Assembly (NCBI GenBank): GCA_963721725.1
Contig: CAVRLX010000020.1
Span: forward strand, 62,001-126,000
DNA length: 64,000 bases
Origin: RI-153 sp963721725
GTDB taxonomy: Bacteria > Chloroflexota > Anaerolineae > Caldilineales > Caldilineaceae
Direction of reading: 5' to 3'
Notes under the pieces: model-generated
Database searches by the model: none
What the model was told of the DNA's origin: nothing
The model's input: the letters and a program-made list of their open reading frames with translations, nothing else
Part shown: positions 37,516 through 46,380 of the stretch, in pieces
How the letters are laid out: each line of letters starts with the position of its first letter
How positions within the stretch are numbered: position 1 is the stretch's first letter
Made by a program: the position numbers and the translations under genes

Positions 37516-38916
37516 ATGACAGCCACCCAGCCTGCGCGCAAGCTCTCCACCTTCACCAAGTTCACCTATGGTCTGGGCGACTGGGGCGCAGCCGCGGCCA
37601 CCACGGCGCGCAGTCTCTTCTGGCTCTATTTCACCGTCAGCGTTGTGGGCGTGGATGTAAGTTTGGCTGGCTATGCCTTCATCATTGGCCGCATCTGGGA
37701 CGGCATCAACGATCCCCTCATCGGCACGCTCAGCGACCGCTTCCGCAGCCGCTGGGGTCGCCGCCGCCCGTTTATGTTGTTGGGGGCGATTCCGTTTGGC
37801 GTGGGCTTTTTCCTCATGTTCAATCAGCCGCCCTTTGCCAGTGACTGGGCAATTGCGCTCTATTACGGCGTAGTCTTCATTTTGTATGATACTGCTTTTA
37901 CCGTAGTCAACGCCCCCTATGCGGCGCTCACCTCGGAACTCACCGATGACTATGACGAGCGAAGCAGTCTGGCGGGCTGGCGCATGGCAAACTCGATTTT
38001 TGCGTCGTTGCTCACCGCTGCGCTCTTTAAGCTGCTGGCCGAAAGCGTTTTTGCCGGTTGGTTCGCCGGTCCCCATGCGCTACGCAGTGGATACGCCGTG
38101 GCAGGCGCGCTGTGGGGATTGGTCATCGCCGTGACGCCGCTGTTGGTCGTGGCCTTTGTGCGCGAACCCGCCCGCCCGTTGGAAGCCGAAACCGAACCGA
38201 TCAACCTGATCAAACTGGGCCGCGAGGTGATGGCAAATCGCCCCTTTCGGATTGGAGCCACCATCTATCTGCTCGCCTTCACGGCAGTGGACATTATTAC
38301 CGCCGTCTTTGTCTGGTTTCTGATCTATTACATGCAACTCAATCCGCCCTTCGATAGTCTGGTGCTGGCCCTGGTGCTGGGCGTTGCCTTCCTTTCCATG
38401 CCGCTGACCGTGCGTCTGATGCAGCGCCACGGCAAAGGGAGAACGTACATTGGCATGATGATCTTTTGGGCAGCGGTGATGATGGTGATCAGTCTCGTGC
38501 CGCCGGGAAATGTGGGGCTGGTGATGGGACTGGCCGCGTTGGCGGGTCTCGGCTACGGGGCGGCCAACGCCATTCCCTGGGCGATTGTGGCCGACGTGAT
38601 CGAAGAGGATGAGTGGAATACAGGCAAGCGCCGCGAGGGGGTCTATGCTGGCTTTCTGGTCACGTTCCGCAAGCTTGCCACCGCCTTTGCCGTGGGCTTT
38701 TTGGTGCCACAGGTATTGAAAGCAACGGGCTTTCTTGAAGGAGCCACAACTAGCCAACCGGAAAGTGCCGTGCTGGCTCTGCGCGTTTTTATGGGGCTGG
38801 TCCCGTCTTTGCTGCTGATCCTTTCCATGGTTGCCGCCCGCCGCTATCCGTTGGATCGGGCGGCCCACGCCGAACTACGCCGCAAACTGGAAGCGCGCCG
38901 GGCTGCCTCCATTTAA
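37516..38916 (+). CDS. GPH-family sugar:cation symporter (MelB-like, MFS fold)
   Basis: A 466-residue membrane protein with about 12 helices. 'YGLGDWGAAAATTARSLFWLYF' and 'RIWDGINDPLIGTLSDRFRSRWGRRRPFML' are the glycoside-pentoside-hexuronide family signatures (cation-site aspartates and the loop 2-3 motif). The mid-loop 'IPWAIVADVIEEDEWNTGKRREGVYAGF' is also diagnostic. Imports a glycoside or uronide with Na+ or H+. It follows the sugar ABC operon after a terminator and palindrome cluster, so it is probably a separate unit with related sugar uptake. Confidence 0.9.
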   Translation: MTATQPARKLSTFTKFTYGLGDWGAAAATTARSLFWLYFTVSVVGVDVSLAGYAFIIGRIWDGINDPLIGTLSDRFRSRWGRRRPFMLLGAIPFGVGFFLMFNQPPFASDWAIALYYGVVFILYDTAFTVVNAPYAALTSELTDDYDERSSLAGWRMANSIFASLLTAALFKLLAESVFAGWFAGPHALRSGYAVAGALWGLVIAVTPLLVVAFVREPARPLEAETEPINLIKLGREVMANRPFRIGATIYLLAFTAVDIITAVFVWFLIYYMQLNPPFDSLVLALVLGVAFLSMPLTVRLMQRHGKGRTYIGMMIFWAAVMMVISLVPPGNVGLVMGLAALAGLGYGAANAIPWAIVADVIEEDEWNTGKRREGVYAGFLVTFRKLATAFAVGFLVPQVLKATGFLEGATTSQPESAVLALRVFMGLVPSLLLILSMVAARRYPLDRAAHAELRRKLEARRAASI

Positions 38917-38925
38917 TTCAGGGCC

Positions 38926-39978
38926 TTATGCCCACAACTTTGTAATTTCGTCGGCGGCGAAGGTGGGCAGGGCCACGCGTTCGCCCCGCCACAAACCATA
39001 GACCGTGTTGGGATCAGGCAGAATGCGCCCGATCACCGCGCCGTCCCAGCCCAGATTCGCCCAAAGTGCCAACAGCGCTTCAACGTGACGTGGTTCAGCC
39101 GTTGCCAACAGCGCGCCAGAGGCAATCGTTCCCAGCGGATCTAGCCCAAACTCGGCGCAAAGATCAGCGGCCAGCGGCATGATGGGAATGGCATCTAGCG
39201 CCACCTCCAGCCCGCAGCCTGCTGCCAACGCCAATTCGAGCAGCCCTGTGGCAATGCCCCCTTCGGTGGGATCGTGCATGGCGGTGACCAACCCGGCCTC
39301 TGCCGCCGCCAATGCCGGACGCAGCACGCTAATCCCTGGCCTGTGCAGATAGCCCGCCGCTTCGTCCAGACGTGGCGCAGGCCAGCCTCGCTCCAACAAA
39401 AGTGTCCGCTTCTCACGGGCGATAATGCTCACTCCTTCCACCGGCACACTCCCCGCCAACAGAATCTGATCCCCGGGACGACAGCCGCTGCTGCGGAGAT
39501 GGCGACCGCGTGGTACTTCGCCCAGCATCGTCCCGGCGATAATCGGTTGATTCACGGCGTGGGTGATCTCGCTGTGCCCGCCCACCACAGTAATGTTCAA
39601 CTGGGCGCAGGCTGCGGCAAGCTGGGCAAAGATTCGCGAAACATCGGCGGCGGACGTGGCGCCGGCGGGGAAAAGCAGAGTGGGCAGATAGAAGCGCGGG
39701 ATCGCGCCGCTGACCGCCAGATCGTTGGCACAGACGTTGACGGCATAATAGCCAATTTCGTCGGTAGCAAAGGTGATGGGATCGCTCTTGGCAACCAAGA
39801 GCTGATCAATGGGAAAATCGATGACGGCGGCATCTTCGCCAATGCCCGGCTCCACCAGTAAGCGAGGGTGACGCGTAGGCAGGACAGTCAGAAGCTGGGC
39901 CAGCAGCGTGGCTGGCAATTTGCCCCCTGGTAGCAGCGTATCATCATTAGTGGGGTTTAGGTCTGAGGACAGCGTCAT
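38926..39978 (-). CDS. AIR synthase-related protein (HypE/ThiL-like fold)
   Basis: A 350-residue AIRS-superfamily protein. 'GIGEDAAVIDF' (about residues 45-55) is the N-terminal ATP-binding acid motif, 'ANDLAVSGAIPRFYLPTLLFP' the central part, and 'VVGGHSEIT', 'MHDPTEGGIATGLLELA' and 'ALLATAEP' match the HypE-type layout. The HypE C-terminal cysteine motif is missing (the chain ends 'ADEITKLWA'), and no hydrogenase genes are nearby, so carbamoyl transfer is not supported. The selenophosphate-synthase Cys/Sec near residue 17 is also absent, so it is not SelD despite the tRNA-Sec elsewhere. Exact reaction unknown. Confidence 0.8.
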   Translation of the reverse strand: MTLSSDLNPTNDDTLLPGGKLPATLLAQLLTVLPTRHPRLLVEPGIGEDAAVIDFPIDQLLVAKSDPITFATDEIGYYAVNVCANDLAVSGAIPRFYLPTLLFPAGATSAADVSRIFAQLAAACAQLNITVVGGHSEITHAVNQPIIAGTMLGEVPRGRHLRSSGCRPGDQILLAGSVPVEGVSIIAREKRTLLLERGWPAPRLDEAAGYLHRPGISVLRPALAAAEAGLVTAMHDPTEGGIATGLLELALAAGCGLEVALDAIPIMPLAADLCAEFGLDPLGTIASGALLATAEPRHVEALLALWANLGWDGAVIGRILPDPNTVYGLWRGERVALPTFAADEITKLWA

Positions 39979-40422
39979 AGAAATTCACCAAACGGGAGGA
40001 GCGAGATGGGGCGCTGTTTTGGATTGACCTTAGATTCCAGGCAGTTGACCACTCGAAGAGAGCAGTAAGAAGGTGAGCAAGGCCAATGCAAGCATAACAT
40101 CAGAGAGTTGATAATCTTGGTTTTTCAACATAGGTTCCGCTTTGTAGAATACAGCGCAGACCTGGCATGATGCGCTTGAAAGTTGGGTGTTGAGGCGATG
40201 CCCTCAACTATACGGGCGTTTGATTCCAAGAGGAAGAGTCTATATGGCCCAAGTCTGGGGGTAGTATAGGCTTGACCGTTGCCAACGGTTGGACCGTTAA
40301 ACTTCTGCTCGTCTACACACTTCGGACCGTTTTCCTACGCAACCCGGCCTTCCAATCACTCATTCTATTCTACTAGGCGACGTCAGCGACAAAGCGTGCC
40401 CATTTCACACAGGCACTGTGCG
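39979..40422. other. Intergenic stretch with a candidate micro-membrane-protein gene
   Basis: About 444 bases between two minus-strand genes. Contains the 33-codon frame at 40030-40131 and otherwise only unassigned sequence. No repeat or RNA recognised. Confidence 0.4.
40030..40131 (-). CDS. Candidate 33-residue single-pass membrane peptide
   Basis: ATG at 40131, TAA at 40030-40032. The sequence begins 'MLKNQDYQLSDVMLALALLT' and continues hydrophobic to 'LLLSSSGQLPGI', one membrane segment after a charged start. CGGAA precedes the ATG. No homologue known to me, and short frames arise by chance, so this is a weak call based on its hydrophobic profile. Confidence 0.35.
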   Translation of the reverse strand: MLKNQDYQLSDVMLALALLTFLLLSSSGQLPGI

Positions 40423-41700
40423 CTACTCCACAACGTGGACGGGCATGCCAATGTAGGCCAGATCAAAGAGCGTAGCCGCGTCTTCATCCAAGAGCATGGC
40501 ACAACCAAAAGTGGCAGGCTGCCCCACCAGTGTATCCCAGAGCTTTTCGCCGCTTGCCCAATCTACAGGCAAGCCGTGAATCCCGTTCTCATAGGTTCCC
40601 ACGTCATAGATTCCCAACCAATAGGGCATATCCAACTGATAGGCCGTGCTTTTTGCCATTTCCAACTTGGTCTTAACGTGGAATGTGCCCGTGCGCGTCA
40701 TCCATTTGCCTTGTCCTGTGCTGCACTTCCATTCATGTACAATCCGATCCCCTGCCATGACCCAGCAGCGCTGACGGCTGATGCTGACCACAAATTCTGT
40801 GCCCGAATGGGGAACCCGGGGCTGACGGCGCTCCAGCACCGGCGGGCCAAACGGAATGCGGACCTCTAGCCCGGAATAGACAGTGGATTCGTCGGGCAGG
40901 TTGTTATAGCGCACAATGGCCTGGGGCGTGGTGTCATAGAGCGGGGCAATCTGCGAGAGGGTCTCGCCCGGCTGCACGCTGTGATAGTAAAAGCCCGAAA
41001 AGGCGGGGCCAACCTGTGGCGCGGATCGCAGTTCCACGGCCTGGGGAACCAGCAACTCCTGGCCGGGGCGGATGAGATTGGCATCACTAATGCGGTTGAC
41101 AGCCATCAAAACCGACATTGTTACATCTAAAGATTCGGCAATCAAGCCCAAGCTGTCCCCTGCTTGCACAATATAGCGTTCGGCCACAGGCATAACCTTG
41201 AGTTCGTCCTCGGTGGCAGGCAGGATCAACGCTTGCCCAATGTGAATTGAACTCCCATCGTCAATCCGGTTAATTGCCTTGAACGCGCCCAAGTCCACGC
41301 CATAGCGCAGGGCTATCCAGGGCAGCGTATCGCCTAACTGCACTGTGTAAATCCTGTTCAAGGCGGCCACCGAGACTGTGACCGGCGTCGCGTTTGGCTC
41401 TGGGGTATGCACAGGGGTGGATGTTTCAGGAAGCGTCTCCACGGGGATCAAGAGAGATTGGCCGACATAGATGGCGTTGGCATTTCGTATGCCGTTCTCA
41501 TCCATCATGCTTGCAGTAGAAACGCCATACGCTTGGGCGATCTCGCTCAGCGTTTCTCCATAGCGCACAATATGCGTCGCCTGCTCGCCCTCATTTTCCT
41601 GGGCAGAGATTGGCGTCGTCTGTATAAAGCTCAGGAAGAGGATAAATAGTCCACTCCCGATCCAAATGGAAAGACCGCGTCGTTTGACAGTCAATTTCAT
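40423..41700 (-). CDS. Secreted LysM repeat L,D-transpeptidase (YkuD)
   Basis: A 425-residue secreted protein. Signal peptide to about residue 35 ('IWIGSGLFILFLSFIQTTPISAQ'), then four LysM domains ('YGETLSEIAQAYGVS', 'LGDTLPWIALRYGVD', 'AGDSLGLIAESLDV', 'PGETLSQIAPLYDT') that bind peptidoglycan or glycan. The C-terminal YkuD domain ends with 'HGLPVDWASGEKLWDTLVG' and 'ATFGCAML', with the catalytic His and Cys of L,D-transpeptidases. It would cross-link or attach proteins to the cell wall or sheath. It diverges from the YIP1-like gene at 41880. Confidence 0.93.
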   Translation of the reverse strand: MKLTVKRRGLSIWIGSGLFILFLSFIQTTPISAQENEGEQATHIVRYGETLSEIAQAYGVSTASMMDENGIRNANAIYVGQSLLIPVETLPETSTPVHTPEPNATPVTVSVAALNRIYTVQLGDTLPWIALRYGVDLGAFKAINRIDDGSSIHIGQALILPATEDELKVMPVAERYIVQAGDSLGLIAESLDVTMSVLMAVNRISDANLIRPGQELLVPQAVELRSAPQVGPAFSGFYYHSVQPGETLSQIAPLYDTTPQAIVRYNNLPDESTVYSGLEVRIPFGPPVLERRQPRVPHSGTEFVVSISRQRCWVMAGDRIVHEWKCSTGQGKWMTRTGTFHVKTKLEMAKSTAYQLDMPYWLGIYDVGTYENGIHGLPVDWASGEKLWDTLVGQPATFGCAMLLDEDAATLFDLAYIGMPVHVVE

Positions 41701-41801
41701 GGTGAAGATATGCCTGTGGTAAATCCGTCATTCACAAAGAGCAGGGGGTGTCAGAAGTTGCCAAAATAGGCTACTCGGTTTGGCAAAGACTGTCAAACTG
41801 A

Positions 41802-41831
41802 TTGCGACCTCTACCTGGACTATGCTATGAT
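41802..41831 (+). promoter_or_regulatory. Promoter of the YIP1-like gene pair
   Basis: TTGCGA (41802-41807), an 18-base spacer, TATGAT (41826-41831), about 48 bases before the ATG at 41880. Confidence 0.6.
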
Positions 41832-41879
41832 ACACCTACATCAAGAGTCGTTCATCTTCTCGAAAGATCTGCCGCCCGT

Positions 41880-42590
41880 ATGTTACAGCCCAAACGTTAC
41901 CCTCAAATGCTTGGTCAGGCGCTGGTTTTTGAACCAGATCCTGCTTTGGTCATGGTGGATGATGATAATCCCTGGGTGGAGGGACTCTTCTTCACTGCAG
42001 TGATTGGTTTCCTGATAGGCTTGGCAAAGCTCGTGGGTGGACTGCTGTTGACGGCCACTCTACCCCCTTCGGCAGCTCTGCTCGAATCTGTTGTCCACAT
42101 GCTGCGCCAGATCCAGCCAGCAGGCGTTTCCGGTGCAGAACTCGTCGCGCTGGAAGCTCAAATGCGTGGCTGGTGGCCGGTGATTACCGGCATGGCGAAC
42201 ATAGGCACAGGCTGGGCGTCGCTCCTCTGGTTGATTGTCACCCCCCTTCTGTTTATTGTCCAATGGGTGGTGTATGGTCTGTTGGCCCACGTGACGGCGC
42301 GCTTGTTGGGCGGCCAGGGCAGCCTCAGCCAGACGTTAGGGGTCACCGCGCTGGCAGTGGCTCCGCGTATTCTTTCCTTATTTACCATTGTGCCTTTTGC
42401 CATGATTACCCCTTTGCTCTTTCATGTCTGGGGAGTGCTGATTGCCTACCGTGGACTTGAAGTTGCCCACGAGCTGGGACCGCGTCGGGCTGTAATAGCT
42501 GCGTTGCTGCCCTGGTTTGTCCTGGCCTTATTAACACTGTTTCTCGGCCTTGTCGTCATCGGCAGCCTGACTTGGGGAGAAGGATTATGA
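41880..42590 (+). CDS. YIP1-like integral membrane protein A
   Basis: A 236-residue protein with five to six membrane helices, starting at ATG 41880 ('MLQPKRYPQML') after a promoter leader; the frame back to 41802 is not needed. The pattern 'VFGLLAHVTARLLGG'-like helix-GG turn and 'YRGLEVAHELGPRRAVIAALLPW' fit the YIP1 superfamily of bacterial membrane proteins. Function unknown. Its TGA overlaps the next ATG (ATGA), so both are made together. Confidence 0.7.
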   Translation: MLQPKRYPQMLGQALVFEPDPALVMVDDDNPWVEGLFFTAVIGFLIGLAKLVGGLLLTATLPPSAALLESVVHMLRQIQPAGVSGAELVALEAQMRGWWPVITGMANIGTGWASLLWLIVTPLLFIVQWVVYGLLAHVTARLLGGQGSLSQTLGVTALAVAPRILSLFTIVPFAMITPLLFHVWGVLIAYRGLEVAHELGPRRAVIAALLPWFVLALLTLFLGLVVIGSLTWGEGL

Positions 42591-43306
42591 ACTGGAATCG
42601 CTGGCTTCCGGCTCCGCAACAAATGAGCGATGCCGTCCAATTGCGGCGTAATTCCTATACCAACATCACGATGCAGCAAGCCCTGGGTATGATTGTGAGC
42701 TTGGGATTGCTGGCTGGCGTCTTGCCCTTTGTGGGCAATTGGATCGTGGCGGCGCGCATGAACACGCCCCTGCCGTTGGCATTGGCAGCGCGTGGCACGC
42801 TGGAGATGCGCCAGCTCTTCCCCGACTTGCTAATTGGGATTCCAGGCATGGCCCCCACGGCCCTCTCCGATTTTCTGCTGACAGTCGCGGGCATGGATCA
42901 GCCGTTGCCTAGTTGGATAGTCGGCGGGCTGAGTGCGTTGGGCGAATGGATAAACTGGCCGCTGGGATGGCTGAGCCTTTGGATCATCTACGGCGCGCTG
43001 GTGATAAGCGCCAGTAAGCTTTTTGGGGCACACAATACGCTGCAACGATTTTACGCGGCCACAGGCTATGCAGCGGTGCCGCTGCTGCTGACGGGCTTGG
43101 GGCCTGTTCCCTGCCTGGGCACGCTGGCAACGCTGGCGGGCGTTGTGTGGGCGGCAGCGGTCTATGTACGCGCCACTGCCGAGGTCAATAATCTTTCCCC
43201 GTTACAAGCGTTGGCCGCCGTCTTCTTGCCGCTCGCTGTGCTATTGCTGGTTGCCATGATTGTGCTGGGCGGCACTTTCTTAAGCACTTTTTTGCTGGCC
43301 CTCTAG
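42587..43306 (+). CDS. YIP1-like integral membrane protein B
   Basis: A 239-residue protein with about six hydrophobic helices ('GMIVSLGLLAGVLPFVGNWIV', 'LGWLSLWIIYGALVISASKLFG', 'LAAVFLPLAVLLLVAMIVLGG'). The start ATG at 42587 overlaps the stop of protein A. 'LFGAHNTLQRFYAATGYAAVPLLL' is the repeating YIP1 segment. Probably forms a complex with A. Function unknown. Confidence 0.7.
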   Translation: MNWNRWLPAPQQMSDAVQLRRNSYTNITMQQALGMIVSLGLLAGVLPFVGNWIVAARMNTPLPLALAARGTLEMRQLFPDLLIGIPGMAPTALSDFLLTVAGMDQPLPSWIVGGLSALGEWINWPLGWLSLWIIYGALVISASKLFGAHNTLQRFYAATGYAAVPLLLTGLGPVPCLGTLATLAGVVWAAAVYVRATAEVNNLSPLQALAAVFLPLAVLLLVAMIVLGGTFLSTFLLAL

Positions 43307-43466
43307 GATCCTCTGCTTTCCCCGTTCGTGCCGATTTTTTGACACCGTTTTTGCACCTATGCTACCATCGTCCACAAGAGTGTAAGTAATTATACACTTT
43401 TGTGCGCATATCCATTGGTCCCATTCACCCGCTTTTTCCCCATTATCCAAAGTTTGAGGAGCCTCA

Positions 43467-43784
43467 ATGTACCCAGAAAGCGAGATTCTTTTCCCCTACC
43501 GCGCCATTGCGCCTCTCCGCAGAGAGCGTGGGGGCGAATGGCAGGAGCTAGTTGATCAGGTATCCAACCAGCGCGATGGCAACGAAGATACCCTCGCCTT
43601 TTCGTTAATGATGATCCGCCTGTGTGATTGTTTGAACTGTGATCAGAGCAGTTACAAGGCATCGTTGGGGTGTACTGCCTGTGCCCGCCGCACCGTCTCG
43701 GCTGAAAAGACATCCGATGGCATGTTGCGACAAACCTTTGAGCATACCCGCCAGGAGATCCGGCAGCATCTTAGCCTGCGTTAA
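43467..43784 (+). CDS. Small protein with a C-x2-C-x10-C-x2-C motif (paralogue 1)
   Basis: A 105-residue protein of unknown function. 'CLNC' and 'CTAC' are separated by ten residues, a likely zinc or Fe-S knuckle; around it is 'DTLAFSLMMIRLCDCLNC'. The N-terminus contains 'LFPYRAIAPLRRERGGEWQELVDQVS'. The gene at 49144-49509 is a clear paralogue with the same spacing. No signal peptide. GAGGAG lies about 8 bases before the ATG. A bidirectional terminator follows. Confidence 0.75.
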   Translation: MYPESEILFPYRAIAPLRRERGGEWQELVDQVSNQRDGNEDTLAFSLMMIRLCDCLNCDQSSYKASLGCTACARRTVSAEKTSDGMLRQTFEHTRQEIRQHLSLR

Positions 43785-43795
43785 CCTTGCCCAAA

Positions 43796-43831
43796 CAAAA
43801 AAAGGTCCGTGCAATCCACGGACCTTTTTTG
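43796..43831. terminator. Bidirectional hairpin terminator
   Basis: 'CAAAAAAAGGTCCGTG', CAAT-type loop, and the inverse 'CACGGACCTTTTTTG', between two converging genes. Confidence 0.85.
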
Positions 43832-43843
43832 TTGCCTGCATTT

Positions 43844-44929
43844 TTAGCCTGCGATGATCTGCGTAATCTCGTCGCGCACTCGCCCAGCCTCGGCAGCCTC
43901 CAGCGCGCCCACCTCATAGTGACAATAAAAATGCTCGCCCGCCCCCAAAATGTGGGCGTTGCCTTTGGCCTTCTCCGCGCTGTAGCCTTCGGGTTCGCTG
44001 GTCCCCACTTCGGCCAAGGCGATGGCATCCTGATCGGGCGTGCGGCTGATCCAGCGTGTGGCTTTGGGCAGTTGCGCCGGACGATGACGAATGTAGTCGG
44101 CTCCGCCGTCGGGGTGCAGTTGCAGGGTATGCGCCCAGCCCTCGGCATCGGCCAGATAGTCAATAAAAAAGACCATTTCGGGATCAAAGGGCAGGTCTGG
44201 CGAAAGCGTTTCGTGGCGCATGGGATCGGCCTTAAGGTCGTCTACAAATTCCCGGTAGCCTGGCCCCGGCTGAATATGCGACGGAATCGACGACCGCACC
44301 CGGATATGCTTGGCACTACGCGGCGCGCTGTAGATCAACTGTGCGCCATCCACAGGCCGAAAGTTCACATGGGCCAGATAGAAGATCTCCATAGGCGAGC
44401 GCTTGCGGTTGGTCACCGTCATCTCCACCGACAAAATGGTGCTGTCGCGATAGAGCTTGACCAGCGGCTCGGCTGTGTAATCAAACGAGAAGGCCACTGT
44501 ATGGCGATAGAGTCCGCCCAGGCCGATGTATTCACCGCGCGCATCTTGGCCCAAAACAAGATAGGCCGAAGCATAGGGAGCGTTGGGCAATTCGCCATGT
44601 AACGGGTGATGATCACCCGGTCCCGGCCCGCCCACAGCCGTGACGCCGCAGTGTTGCAGAAATCCGCCAAAGGTATGCAGAAATTCCTGGGTGGGATAGG
44701 GCTGGTCAAACATGGAACGCATGGTCAGATTGCGCCCCCCAAAGGTCACCGACCAGATCTGCTGCCCCTGGAAGGGCAAAAGCACCACTTCGCCCTGATC
44801 GTTGTGCAGCTTCACCCCAGCCACACCGCTGGGAAAACGAAAGAGGCTGGCCCCCAACGGGCCAGATTCAACCAACGGGCGCTCCTGTGCGCCAAAGTAA
44901 TCTGCGGCCAGATCAATCCGAGTTTGCAT
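43844..44929 (-). CDS. Aldose 1-epimerase-like protein (DUF4432-like)
   Basis: A 361-residue galactose-mutarotase-fold protein. Family cues are 'KLHNDQGEVVLLPFQGQQIWSV', 'TFGGFLQHCGVTAVGGPGPGDHHPLHGELPNAPY' (catalytic His-rich block) and 'YRDSTILSVEMTVTN'. Members of this group are recalled as converting or recognising unusual sugars, but most are uncharacterised. Cytoplasmic, no signal peptide. Monocistronic between two terminator-bounded genes. Substrate unknown. Confidence 0.75.
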   Translation of the reverse strand: MQTRIDLAADYFGAQERPLVESGPLGASLFRFPSGVAGVKLHNDQGEVVLLPFQGQQIWSVTFGGRNLTMRSMFDQPYPTQEFLHTFGGFLQHCGVTAVGGPGPGDHHPLHGELPNAPYASAYLVLGQDARGEYIGLGGLYRHTVAFSFDYTAEPLVKLYRDSTILSVEMTVTNRKRSPMEIFYLAHVNFRPVDGAQLIYSAPRSAKHIRVRSSIPSHIQPGPGYREFVDDLKADPMRHETLSPDLPFDPEMVFFIDYLADAEGWAHTLQLHPDGGADYIRHRPAQLPKATRWISRTPDQDAIALAEVGTSEPEGYSAEKAKGNAHILGAGEHFYCHYEVGALEAAEAGRVRDEITQIIAG

Positions 44930-44956
44930 AGCCTGACTTTCTGGGTGGGGTTGGGA

Positions 44957-46015
44957 TTAGATAAGTTTAATGGTGGGCGCAGTGCTCACGGTGTACTGAT
45001 TCAAACGTAGGGCCACCAACCGCGCCAGCCGAACCAATGACTGTGCTGCCGGGCTGGTGGGATTGGCGATCACAATGGGTTCGCCCAGATCGCCCCCCAC
45101 GCGCACGGCTGCGTCTAGCTCCACGCTGCCCAGGAAGGGCACATCCAATTCACGCGCAGCACGCTCACCGCCGCCTGTGCCAAAGATCGCTCCCGACATA
45201 TTTTCAATTACGCCCAAGATGGGAACCTCTAGCTGTTGGAAGGCCGCTGCGCCGCGCCGTGCATCAGAAAGCGAAACATCTTGGGGCATGGTCACAATCA
45301 CCCCGCCAGAAAGGGGCGCAGTCTGGGCCAATGAAAGCTGGGCGTCGCCTGTGCCAGGGGGCAAATCGATAATCAGATAGTCCAACTCGCCCCAGCGCAC
45401 ATCCACAAACAACTGTTGAATCGCCTTGTGCAACATCGGCCCGCGCCAGATCAACGCTTTGCCTTCTGGCACCAAAAAGCCCATGCTCATAAATTTCACC
45501 CCGTGGGCTTCGGCAGGGATCAACTTCCCGGCCTGGACAGGGGGCATGGCGGCCACGCCCATCATCATCGGAATGTTGGGACCGTAGATGTCGGCATCCA
45601 TCAGCCCCACACGCAGCCCCTCGGCGGCCAAGCTCACCGCCAGATTCACGGCCACGGTGCTTTTGCCCACGCCGCCCTTGCCGCTTGCCACTGCCACAAT
45701 GTGTTTAATCGGCATGTTGAGTTTGGCAGCAATGCGCGCATCACCTTGCACTTTTGTATCCATCTTCATGTCCACGCTCATTGTCACTCCAAGTGCGCGG
45801 AGCGCCTCTTGGCTCTTCTGTATGATCTCCGCCTGGAAAGGGTACTCGGGTGTGGGCGACAGCAAGGTTATCGTTACCTTAGTATCAGCCATGTTGACAC
45901 TCCGCACCATGCCCAGCGTCACAATATCCCCGCCAAGTTCTGTCGCCTGCACCCGCTGAAGGGCCTGCATGATGGTGTCATGGGGTAAGCTGCCCGATTT
46001 ATCGTTTGCATCCAT
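44957..46015 (-). CDS. Mrp/NBP35-type P-loop ATPase lacking the usual C-terminal CxxC
   Basis: A 352-residue protein with an N-terminal MIP18/DUF59 domain (about residues 11-85, 'MQALQRVQATELGGDIVTLGMV') and a deviant Walker A 'GKGGVGKS' (112-119), then 'DADIYGPNIP' and 'DLPPGTGD'. The family carries and delivers Fe-S clusters. The segment that normally contains CPxC ('ENMSyfvCPhC') is shortened to 'ENMSGAIFGTGGG': both cysteines are absent, so cluster binding by the usual site is unlikely. Start at 46015 uses AAGGAA about 9 bases upstream; the longer frame to 46066 is unconserved. Confidence 0.9.
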   Translation of the reverse strand: MDANDKSGSLPHDTIMQALQRVQATELGGDIVTLGMVRSVNMADTKVTITLLSPTPEYPFQAEIIQKSQEALRALGVTMSVDMKMDTKVQGDARIAAKLNMPIKHIVAVASGKGGVGKSTVAVNLAVSLAAEGLRVGLMDADIYGPNIPMMMGVAAMPPVQAGKLIPAEAHGVKFMSMGFLVPEGKALIWRGPMLHKAIQQLFVDVRWGELDYLIIDLPPGTGDAQLSLAQTAPLSGGVIVTMPQDVSLSDARRGAAAFQQLEVPILGVIENMSGAIFGTGGGERAARELDVPFLGSVELDAAVRVGGDLGEPIVIANPTSPAAQSLVRLARLVALRLNQYTVSTAPTIKLI

Positions 46016-46380
46016 AAAACAATGTTCCTTTTTGGCTATAGTCCGACAAAGAAAAATGGCCCACAATCAAATTATTCCGAACAGTGGGTGAAAAATAGGA
46101 CGTATGGCGGATAAATGCCCATATTCTGGTCCTGAGTGTATTGATAGATTCGATTGCCCACTCTTTACGCTTGTATCTTTTTTGACTAACAAATCTGTAA
46201 ACAAGTAGCGCTTGGGTAATTGGTCCCAATGGCTAGCTGGGGGAAATCTACTTTTGCCTCCCCTGCGTTATTTAAGGTGTACGTTACTTTTACCACTTTC
46301 AGATGTCAAGATTTCAGATGTCAAGAACTGAGCAGTACAGTTTGCGTCGGCTATCGAATCAGACGTTACAGGGGGAAATT
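46016..46380. other. Divergent intergenic region upstream of the secreted SCP protein
   Basis: About 365 bases. Holds a perfect tandem duplication at 46297-46326 close to the plus-strand gene. No RNA or gene recognised. Confidence 0.4.
46297..46326. repeat. Perfect 15-base tandem direct repeat
   Basis: 'TTTCAGATGTCAAGA' occurs twice head to tail (46297-46311, 46312-46326), about 55 bases before the SCP gene. Either an operator pair or a recent slippage duplication. Confidence 0.7.

Noticed and set aside
38926..39978. SelD (selenophosphate synthase) to match the tRNA-Sec
   Set aside because: The N-terminal Cys/Sec and Gly-rich loop of SelD are absent; the layout fits a HypE/AIR-synthase-like protein instead.
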